Shown here piece by piece: positions 1-4,763 of a DNA stretch of 5,835 nucleotides. Every line of letters starts with the position of its first letter. The stretch's first letter is position 1. Below the pieces are notes generated by a model. It was given only the letters and a program-made list of their open reading frames with translations. It had not been told where the DNA came from and ran no database searches. Source of the DNA: a bacterium (GTDB lineage Bacteria > Krumholzibacteriota > Krumholzibacteria > LZORAL124-64-63); NCBI GenBank assembly GCA_003646045.1, contig QNDV01000169.1:1-5835 (forward strand). Reading direction: 5' to 3'. A program made the translations under genes and the position numbers.

Positions 1-52
1 CGTCCGGTCCCAGAATGTCACGCAGAATATCCAACAGGTGCGAGTCGTGCAC
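1..52 (-). CDS. 5' end of a probable FAD-linked oxidase (GlcD / D-lactate dehydrogenase type), partial
   Basis: On the minus strand a GTG at 52-50 opens a frame that runs off the window edge. It reads VHDSHLLDILRDILGPD. The start is supported by a GGAGG six bases upstream (59-63). The pattern LLDxLRDILGPD is typical of the first helix of FAD-linked oxidases of the GlcD/Dld family (FAD_binding_4), which oxidise 2-hydroxyacids such as glycolate or D-lactate. These usually begin with a helix ending in GxxxV or GPDxV just before the FAD-binding domain. The gene is transcribed away from etfB across a 204-bp spacer. Genes for such dehydrogenases are often found beside etfBA, which supports the guess. 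Only 17 residues are visible, so the family call is tentative; the existence of a start codon here is better supported than its function. Confidence 0.42.
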   Translation of the reverse strand, partial: MHDSHLLDILRDILGPD

Positions 53-58
53 GCGGGT

Positions 59-63
59 CCTCC
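59..63 (-). promoter_or_regulatory. Shine-Dalgarno site for the partial minus-strand gene
   Basis: The minus strand reads GGAGG here, followed by a 6-base spacer and GTG at 52. This is close to ideal spacing and is the main reason for believing that the leftward frame is a real gene starting at a GTG codon. Confidence 0.5.
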
Positions 64-158
64 GGTAATCTACAGCGTGTCGGTCCCTCCCATTATCACG
101 GCTCCCTGCGTCCCGCGCCAGCGTGGCCTGCTCCCTGCGTCGGAGGGGGCACCGTTCG

Positions 159-187
159 TTGACCACGCCCCGCCCGCCTACTATCAT
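159..187 (+). promoter_or_regulatory. Sigma-70-type promoter for etfBA
   Basis: TTGACC (159-164, five of six matches to the -35 consensus) is followed by a 17-base spacer and TATCAT (182-187, five of six matches to the -10 consensus). Transcription would begin near 194, giving a leader of about 63 bases before the etfB ATG. The element lies in the only non-coding stretch before the operon. In this GC-rich background such a well-spaced match is unlikely to be chance. No clear operator repeat was seen in the rest of 53-256. Confidence 0.6.
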
Positions 188-256
188 GGACGGCGTAGAC
201 TGAGTCCCTATTCCCCGCAGACCATGCAGGGCCGCTTTCCCGGCCCGGGAGGACCC

Positions 257-1036
257 ATGAAGATTGCCGTGTGTGTCAAGCAGGTACCGGATTCGGAGAC
301 CCGAATCAACCTGGCCGCGCCTGCGCCCGAGCTGGACGAGTCCGGCTTTACTCGGATACTGAATCCCTACGACGCCTATGCCGTCGAGGAAGCCATCAAG
401 ATCAAGGAAACCGGGGAAGAGGTCGAGGTGACAGCCATCACCATCGGACCCGAAACGGTGAAGGAGACCCTCAAGAAGGACTGTCTGGCCGTGGGTTGCG
501 ACAAGGCCGTCCTGGTCACCGACCCGGCCCTGGACAAGGCCGACGACGCAGCCATCGCCACCGTGCTGACCGCGGTGCTCAAGCGCGACGCCTACGACCT
601 GATCCTCTTCGGCATCAAGGCCATCGACAACGACTCGGGCCAGGTGGGAATCCTGGTGGCCGAGCAACTGGGCCTGCCCCACGTCTCCACCATTACCGCT
701 CTTACCATGGGTGATGGCACCTTGAAGGCCGAGCGCGAAATCGATGCGGGCAAGGAGATAGTGGAAGCCTCGCTGCCCTGCATCCTGACCTGCCAGAAGG
801 GCCTGAACGAGCCCCGCCTGCCGAGTCTGCCCAACATCATGAAGGCCGGCATGAAGCCCATGGAGACGGTGACCTGCGCAGACTTGGGTCTCGAGGCCCC
901 GGCCAACCTGGTGAATGTGAAGATGTACTCCCCGCCGCCGGCACGCGGCGCATGCAACATGGTCGAGGCCGATGAACCGGCCGCGGCCGCCAAGGAACTG
1001 GCGCGCCTGCTGAACGAGGAAGCCAAAGTCATCTAA
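257..1036 (+). CDS. etfB: Electron transfer flavoprotein, beta subunit (EtfB)
   Basis: This is the small subunit of the soluble heterodimeric ETF, which takes electrons from flavin dehydrogenases. The 259 residues are a normal length for the family. The N-terminus MKIAVCVKQVPD is the classic EtfB opening. NPYDAYAVEEAIKIKE (36-51) is the conserved early helix. The nucleotide-binding loop is GIKAIDNDSGQVG (119-131). The ETF-beta signature region lies around residues 158-178 (AEREID to PCILT). NEPRLPSLPNIMKA (184-197) is the recognition loop that docks partner dehydrogenases. The ATG at 257 is chosen because GGGAGGA (247-253) precedes it; an in-frame ATG at 224 has no ribosome site and would add a non-conserved tail. 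etfA follows after 15 bases, so the two are co-transcribed. The binding loop is intermediate between AMP-binding (electron-accepting) and NADH-binding (bifurcating) types, so the ETF class is open. Confidence 0.95.
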   Translation: MKIAVCVKQVPDSETRINLAAPAPELDESGFTRILNPYDAYAVEEAIKIKETGEEVEVTAITIGPETVKETLKKDCLAVGCDKAVLVTDPALDKADDAAIATVLTAVLKRDAYDLILFGIKAIDNDSGQVGILVAEQLGLPHVSTITALTMGDGTLKAEREIDAGKEIVEASLPCILTCQKGLNEPRLPSLPNIMKAGMKPMETVTCADLGLEAPANLVNVKMYSPPPARGACNMVEADEPAAAAKELARLLNEEAKVI

Positions 1037-1051
1037 CCGGGGAGACCTGAC

Positions 1052-2026
1052 ATGCCGAACATTGCCGTTTTCATGGAACAGCGCGACGGCGATCTCAAGA
1101 AGGTCGCCTGGCAGATGCTCAGTGAGGCCCGACGCCTGGCTGACCAGTCCGGCGGCGAAGTGTGGGCCCTGTATCTGGGTCCCGACGCCGCGGGTGCGGC
1201 CACCGAGGCAGCACGCTTCGGAGCCGACAAGATATTCACCTCCGATGACGCCGTCTTCGGCACCTACGACAGCGAGCTGTGGGGCACGGCCCTGGCCAAC
1301 TTCTGTCGGGCCCAGTCACCGGACCTGCTGCTCGTCGGCTCCACCGCCATGGGCAAGGATGTGGCCCCCAAGGCTGCCGCCAAACTGGGTTGCGCCTGCA
1401 TCAGCGATGCGGTGGCCCTGACCTGGGACAGCGGCTGGACAGTGCGCCGACCGGTATTCGCCGGCAAATGTTTCTGTGACGTATCCCCGGCCACGGACCT
1501 GGCCATCGTGGGCATCAGGCCTAACGCCTTCGTGATGGAGGAGAAAGCCGGCGCAGGTGCCGCCGAGTCTTTCTCACCCGGGCTCGACGGTGTCGAATCC
1601 AAGGCCAAGGTGGTGGAGATCACGGCCAGCGGCGGCGGTGACCGTCCCGAGCTGACCGAGGCCGATATCGTGGTATCGGGTGGACGGGGCATCAAGGGCC
1701 CCGAGAACTACGAACTCATCGAGAAACTGGCTGATGCCCTCGGGGCCGCCACCGGTGCCAGCCGCGCCATCGTGGATGCCGGCTGGGTGGAATACTCCCT
1801 CCAAGTGGGCCAGACGGGCAAGACCGTGGGGCCGAACCTCTATGTGGCCTGCGGCATAAGTGGCGCTATCCAGCACCTGGCGGGCATGAGCAGCAGCAAG
1901 TGCATCGTGGCCATCAACAAGGACGCCAACGCGCCCATCTTCAAGGTGGCGGACTACGGTATCGTGGGCGACATCTTCGAAGTGGTGCCCCCCCTGACCG
2001 ATGAGGTGGGCAAGCTGCGCGGCTGA
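1052..2026 (+). CDS. etfA: Electron transfer flavoprotein, alpha subunit (EtfA)
   Basis: This is the large ETF subunit, which carries the mobile FAD that shuttles electrons. At 324 residues it is the ordinary short form with no added ferredoxin domain. The N-terminal half (MPNIAVFMEQRDG onward) is the alpha/beta domain that packs against EtfB. The C-terminal FAD domain begins near residue 206 with VVSGGRGIKGPENY (207-220). It continues with GWVEYSLQVGQTGKTV (244-259), whose GQTG contacts the flavin. It ends with the ETF-alpha signature running from LYVACGISGAIQH (263-275) to VAIN (286-289). GGGGAGA at 1038-1044 is a good ribosome site for the ATG. It follows etfB by 15 bases, the usual B-then-A order, so the subunits are made in equal amounts. 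A hairpin lies 23 bases after the stop. The dehydrogenase it serves may be the divergent partial gene at the left edge; an ETF:quinone oxidoreductase is not in view. Confidence 0.96.
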   Translation: MPNIAVFMEQRDGDLKKVAWQMLSEARRLADQSGGEVWALYLGPDAAGAATEAARFGADKIFTSDDAVFGTYDSELWGTALANFCRAQSPDLLLVGSTAMGKDVAPKAAAKLGCACISDAVALTWDSGWTVRRPVFAGKCFCDVSPATDLAIVGIRPNAFVMEEKAGAGAAESFSPGLDGVESKAKVVEITASGGGDRPELTEADIVVSGGRGIKGPENYELIEKLADALGAATGASRAIVDAGWVEYSLQVGQTGKTVGPNLYVACGISGAIQHLAGMSSSKCIVAINKDANAPIFKVADYGIVGDIFEVVPPLTDEVGKLRG

Positions 2027-2049
2027 CCACATCCGCGGCGACAAGAACA

Positions 2050-2076
2050 ACGGCCGTCCCCCGCGGGGGCGGCCGT
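2050..2076 (+). terminator. Intrinsic-type terminator hairpin after etfA
   Basis: ACGGCCGTCCCC pairs with GGGGGCGGCCGT, giving a 12-bp stem (one G-T pair) around a 3-base loop. It is followed by CGTTCGTT (2077-2084), a broken rather than continuous T tract. Its position 23 bases after the etfA stop fits the end of the etfBA transcript. Because the T tract is weak, release may be partial or Rho-assisted. Confidence 0.65.
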
Positions 2077-2197
2077 CGTTCGTTGGCGTCCCAGATCAAG
2101 TTCCGACTGTATGTACAAGGCATCCGCGGCGCGTGTGGACTGATTGAGCATGCCATTGTCACTCAGATACCAATCAATTGTAAAACCGAATACGGGT

Positions 2198-2213
2198 CGG
2201 CACGTATTGTGCA
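2198..2213 (+). promoter_or_regulatory. Sigma-54 (-24/-12) promoter for the glycosyltransferase gene
   Basis: The sequence CGGCACGTATTGTGCA matches the sigma-54 consensus TGGCACG-N4-TTGCA at all but two of the specific bases. The diagnostic GG (2199-2200) and GC (2211-2212) are exactly ten bases apart. Transcription would start near 2224, about 65 bases before the chosen TTG start. The 2140-2195 stretch just upstream is much richer in A and T than its surroundings, as is common in sigma-54 regulatory regions. An enhancer-binding protein would be needed; none is encoded in the window. Confidence 0.55.
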
Positions 2214-2277
2214 ATCCGCAGGTTGAATACGGGACAACCGCTGCTCCAGTTGGGGTGCCGCGGCACCAAGCAACCGC

Positions 2278-2284
2278 GGGAGAA
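2278..2284 (+). promoter_or_regulatory. Ribosome binding site that fixes the TTG start of the glycosyltransferase
   Basis: GGGAGAA sits 4 bases before a TTG codon at 2289 (the GGAG core is 6 bases from it). The other candidate starts, TTG 2223, TTG 2250 and ATG 2349, lack a comparable site. TTG 2223 would also lie at or before the predicted transcription start. Confidence 0.5.
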
Positions 2285-2288
2285 CGAC

Positions 2289-3566
2289 TTGCACGATCAG
2301 GCCAATAAGGATTACCGCGACGGCCCGAACCGATCCCTGACTCTGGCCATGATCGTTCGCGACGGTGGTCAGAATCTGGCCTGCCTGCTGAAAGAGGCCG
2401 GGTCCTGGACCGACGCGATCATCGTGGGCGACACCGGGAGCACCGACGGCAGCGCGGCCACCGCCCGGAATGCCGGTGCCCTGGTCCTGGACATACCCTG
2501 GCACGATGACTTTGCCGCAGCACGCAATGCCGTACTGGAGGCCTGCCCTGCCGGCTGGATACTGGTCCTGGATGATGACGAACTCCTGTCCCCCGCGGAC
2601 TGGGCCCAGCTGCGTGCCTGGTGCGATACCCACGATGCCGTCACAGCTCCGGTGGGCCTGGTATTCGCGACCCGCAATTACCTTTCCCGGCCGGACCGCA
2701 GGGGCTGGCGTCCGGTACCCGTGCCCGATCCCCATGCCCTGCCGACGGGTGCTCCCGCGGATGGCTACGTGGCCAGCCGCAAGGTCCGCCTTTTCCCGGC
2801 CCGGGCGGATGTGCGTTTCCAGGGGATCCTGCACGAGACGGTGGAGGCGGACCTGGCGTCGGCCGGCATCGACCTCCATGCGGCACCCTGGCCCGTACAC
2901 CACTTCGGCATGTTGAACGAGGATCCCGCCAAGGCACACCACTACCTTGAAATGGCCCGCCGCAAGACAGCCCGCATGCCGCGCAATGCCCGAGCCTGGT
3001 CCGAATTGGCGGACTGCGCCGTGGCCTGCAACCGGGACGCGGAAGCCCTGGGCGCCGCCGAATGCGGCCTGGCCCTGGATCCCGATGATCCGGACCTCGG
3101 CCTGACGGGCGCGGAGGTGATGCGGCGCCTGTCACGCACCGACACCGCTGACCGTCTGCTGTCCAGAGTGGTTGAATCGACAAGGGCCGTACGTCATCAG
3201 CGTGCCACCGCCGCCCACCTGCGGGCCCGCATCGCCCTCGAGACCAATCGCACAGCCGAGGCCGGCCCCCATATCCTGCAGGCCCTGCGCCTGGACCCAG
3301 GCGATCCTCACGCCCTTAACACTCTCGGTGTCTGGCACCTGTTGCGGGGCGACAACACCCGCGCCGAACATGTCCTGCGACGGGCGGCGGCCCGGCTGCC
3401 GGGCAGTGCCGAGCCGCGCCTGAACCTGGGTAGACTGCACCTGAGAGAGGGACGCTGGGAACAGGCCCGCCTCTGGCTGGAAGGAGCGCTGCAGGTGGAC
3501 CCGGACTGTGACAAGGCCCGTGAGGCTCTCAGTCGGATACCGCGGTCGGCGCAGGAAACCGTCTAG
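2289..3566 (+). CDS. Family-2 glycosyltransferase with C-terminal TPR repeats
   Basis: A probable cytoplasmic glycosyltransferase of 425 residues with no signal peptide or membrane segment. Residues 16-100 form the GT-A nucleotide-sugar site of the GT2 subfamily typified by LgtF/WaaE-like beta-glucosyltransferases and SunS. The visible motifs are MIVRD (21-25), VGDTGSTDGS (46-55), PWHDDFAAARN (70-80) and the metal-binding acidic cluster LDDDE (94-98). RLFPARADVRFQGILHETV (167-185) and VHHFG (203-207) are also family-typical. A TPR-like unit covers about 234-267, and three clean 34-residue TPRs follow (306-339, 340-373, 374-407); these normally bind a peptide or partner. The residues after MIVRD are GG, where relatives usually have acidic residues. 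The start is a TTG at 2289, chosen for its ribosome site; the longer TTG 2223 start is unlikely. The acceptor is unknown: a protein or peptide, lipopolysaccharide core, or another glycan are all possible. It converges on another TPR gene. Confidence 0.85.
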   Translation: MHDQANKDYRDGPNRSLTLAMIVRDGGQNLACLLKEAGSWTDAIIVGDTGSTDGSAATARNAGALVLDIPWHDDFAAARNAVLEACPAGWILVLDDDELLSPADWAQLRAWCDTHDAVTAPVGLVFATRNYLSRPDRRGWRPVPVPDPHALPTGAPADGYVASRKVRLFPARADVRFQGILHETVEADLASAGIDLHAAPWPVHHFGMLNEDPAKAHHYLEMARRKTARMPRNARAWSELADCAVACNRDAEALGAAECGLALDPDDPDLGLTGAEVMRRLSRTDTADRLLSRVVESTRAVRHQRATAAHLRARIALETNRTAEAGPHILQALRLDPGDPHALNTLGVWHLLRGDNTRAEHVLRRAAARLPGSAEPRLNLGRLHLREGRWEQARLWLEGALQVDPDCDKAREALSRIPRSAQETV

Positions 3567-3649
3567 CCCGCGCCAGCCTCCTCCGAGTCCAACAGTCACG
3601 GCCAGGCATACACAACATGGATCCACCTTGCGGAGCCGACGACAAGAGA

Positions 3650-3680
3650 GCCGGGGACCGCCATAGATGCAGTCCCCGGC
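3650..3680. terminator. Hairpin between the two convergent TPR genes, probable shared terminator
   Basis: GCCGGGGAC (3650-3658) pairs perfectly with GTCCCCGGC (3672-3680), a 9-bp stem around a 13-base loop. It lies in the 138-bp gap between the glycosyltransferase stop and the TPR-protein stop, about 25 bases beyond the latter. The plus-strand side has no T run. The minus-strand side reads TCTCTTGTC after the stem, a weak T-rich tail, so it fits the minus-strand gene better. The rest of 3567-3704 shows nothing further. Confidence 0.5.
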
Positions 3681-3704
3681 CACGTTAAATCCGTAAGGTC
3701 TGGC

Positions 3705-4589
3705 TTATTTATCCAGCTTGCGCCAGACCACGGTCATGTTCATGCCCGCTTTTTCGGCAACCTCGGCGTGCAGACGGGCAGCATCAGAGTCGCCCAGATG
3801 ACTTAGTGCGATGCCCAGATAGGCATGGGCCAAAGCATCATCCTGATCCAGGTCCAGTGCCCGGCGACAGGAGATCTCCGCCGCCTCGAACTGGCTGAAC
3901 TCGCAGAAGAGTTTACCCTGGCGGGCGTAGGCCCGGGCCCGGTCCGGATCCAGGGAAAGGACCTGGCCGTAGGTCGTGAACGCTTCGCGATGCTTGCCCT
4001 GGCGCTCGAAGATCCGACCCAATGCCATCCACATATCCGGGTCTTCGGTATTGGCGGAGACGAAGCGCAGACACTGCTCTTCGGCTGCCTCCAACTGACC
4101 ATCCTCCACCAGGCCACCGAGCAGGCGCACCTTGGGCCGGGTGGCTGCGGGATCTGAAGCCATGGCGGCGCGGAAGCTCTCCAGGCCGGCACTGTTCCGG
4201 CCCCGGCCGAAGTAGATTTCACCCATGAGCACGAGCGCCCCGGTGTGGTCCGGCCGCAGGACCAGCGCGGCGGCCGCCGCTGTCTCCGCTTTGGCCCACT
4301 GCTTCTGATCGCGGTAGAGATTGCCCAGCGCCACATTCAGATCCACTGACGGTTCGGCACGGTCGCGGCCCTTCTCCAGGACACGTGTCGCTTCGGTCGG
4401 GTCACCGTTGTCGGCCAGGAAAGCAGCGTATGTCATGTAGGCACCAGGATTGTCCGGTTGGGCCGTGATCAGGGACTGGCCCTGGGCGCGGGAACTGACT
4501 TCGGCGGCGCCGGCGCCGGGAGCGACCAGCGTCAGGGCGAGAAGCGCGCCGAAGAGAGTGAGGACTCGGGTTGTCGGTTTGCAATGCAT
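3705..4589 (-). CDS. Exported tetratricopeptide-repeat protein (seven TPRs)
   Basis: A 294-residue protein that is probably periplasmic. It opens with a Sec-type signal peptide: a basic start (MHCKPTTR), a hydrophobic core (VLTLFGALLALTLVA, 9-23) and a cleavage region AGAA ending near residue 28-29. There is no lipobox cysteine. The mature part is almost wholly TPR, with consecutive 34-residue units at about 48-81, 82-115, 116-149, 150-183, 184-217, 218-251 and 252-285. They show the TPR spacing of LG-Y/F and A-A-L-DP, for example ALGRIFERQGKHREAF. No enzymatic domain is present, so it is likely a scaffold or protein-binding factor, as TPR proteins are in envelope assembly, exopolysaccharide export or type IV pilus systems. 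The ATG at 4589 has GGGGGAG upstream (4594-4600); an in-frame GTG at 4619 has no such site. It converges on the TPR glycosyltransferase and has its own sigma-54-like promoter. The specific function is unknown. Confidence 0.85.
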   Translation of the reverse strand: MHCKPTTRVLTLFGALLALTLVAPGAGAAEVSSRAQGQSLITAQPDNPGAYMTYAAFLADNGDPTEATRVLEKGRDRAEPSVDLNVALGNLYRDQKQWAKAETAAAAALVLRPDHTGALVLMGEIYFGRGRNSAGLESFRAAMASDPAATRPKVRLLGGLVEDGQLEAAEEQCLRFVSANTEDPDMWMALGRIFERQGKHREAFTTYGQVLSLDPDRARAYARQGKLFCEFSQFEAAEISCRRALDLDQDDALAHAYLGIALSHLGDSDAARLHAEVAEKAGMNMTVVWRKLDK

Positions 4590-4662
4590 ATGTCTCCCCC
4601 AGGGGCTGGAACCGTGCACAATGCGCCAATTCGGAACTGTTTAAGGCCCGGCGCGGACAGTG

Positions 4663-4678
4663 TGCAAGGAGGGTGCCA
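4663..4678 (-). promoter_or_regulatory. Sigma-54 (-24/-12) promoter for the TPR-protein gene
   Basis: Read on the minus strand, TGGCACCCTCCTTGCA carries the full TGGCAC and TTGCA blocks of the sigma-54 consensus. GG and GC are separated by exactly ten bases. Transcription would start near 4652, giving a leader of about 62 bases before the ATG at 4589. It lies in a non-coding gap and points toward the gene. This is the stronger of the two sigma-54 matches in the window. Confidence 0.68.
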
Positions 4679-4684
4679 TCAGTA

Positions 4685-4708
4685 AATCGTGCGGGTATTT
4701 AAACGATT
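4685..4708. repeat. Short inverted repeat upstream of the sigma-54 promoter
   Basis: AATCGT (4685-4690) and ACGATT (4703-4708) form a 6-bp inverted repeat around a 12-base AT-rich centre. It sits 7-30 bases upstream of the -24 box and abuts the terminator hairpin of the next gene. It could be a regulator site. It is closer to the promoter than most sigma-54 enhancers and may be chance. Confidence 0.25.
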
Positions 4709-4734
4709 GCGGGGCCGTCTGTTGGCAGCCCCGC
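4709..4734 (-). terminator. Terminator hairpin after the FabK-like gene
   Basis: GCGGGGC (4728-4734 read on the minus strand) pairs with GCCCCGC (4709-4715), a perfect 7-bp GC stem with a 12-base loop. On the minus strand it is followed by AATCGTTTAAAT, a short T-containing tail. It begins 29 bases after the stop of the flavoprotein gene and separates that gene from the sigma-54 promoter of the next one. Confidence 0.55.
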
Positions 4735-4763
4735 CTTAATAATACAATTGTGGCTGCAGCGGC

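Noticed and set aside
92..97. GATAAT on the minus strand as a -10 box for the partial leftward gene
   Set aside because: It is well placed, but the hexamer 17 bases upstream (TGGCGC) is not a -35 box, so it was not listed as a feature.
124..139. A possible sigma-54 site TGGCCTGCTCCCTGCG before etfB with GG-N10-GC spacing
   Set aside because: Outside the GG and GC only part of the consensus matches, such spacing is common by chance in GC-rich DNA, and a better sigma-70 promoter lies just downstream.
38..256. N-terminal extension of etfB by an in-frame open stretch upstream
   Set aside because: The extra residues are unlike any EtfB, the family starts at MKIAVCVKQVPD, GGGAGGA precedes ATG 257, and the predicted transcription start is near 194.
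2030..2131. 11-base direct repeat CATCCGCGGCG at 2030-2040 and 2121-2131
   Set aside because: Short, only two copies 91 bases apart, GC-rich and without associated structure; probably chance.
2163..2942. Long minus-strand open frames opposite the glycosyltransferase and other genes
   Set aside because: They are antisense to genes with clear protein motifs, have low-complexity Arg/Pro/Gly-rich products and no ribosome sites; typical GC-rich shadows.
4590..4619. GTG start at 4619 for the exported TPR protein
   Set aside because: It has no ribosome site and would put a polar ten-residue tail before a standard signal peptide; ATG 4589 has GGGGGAG upstream.
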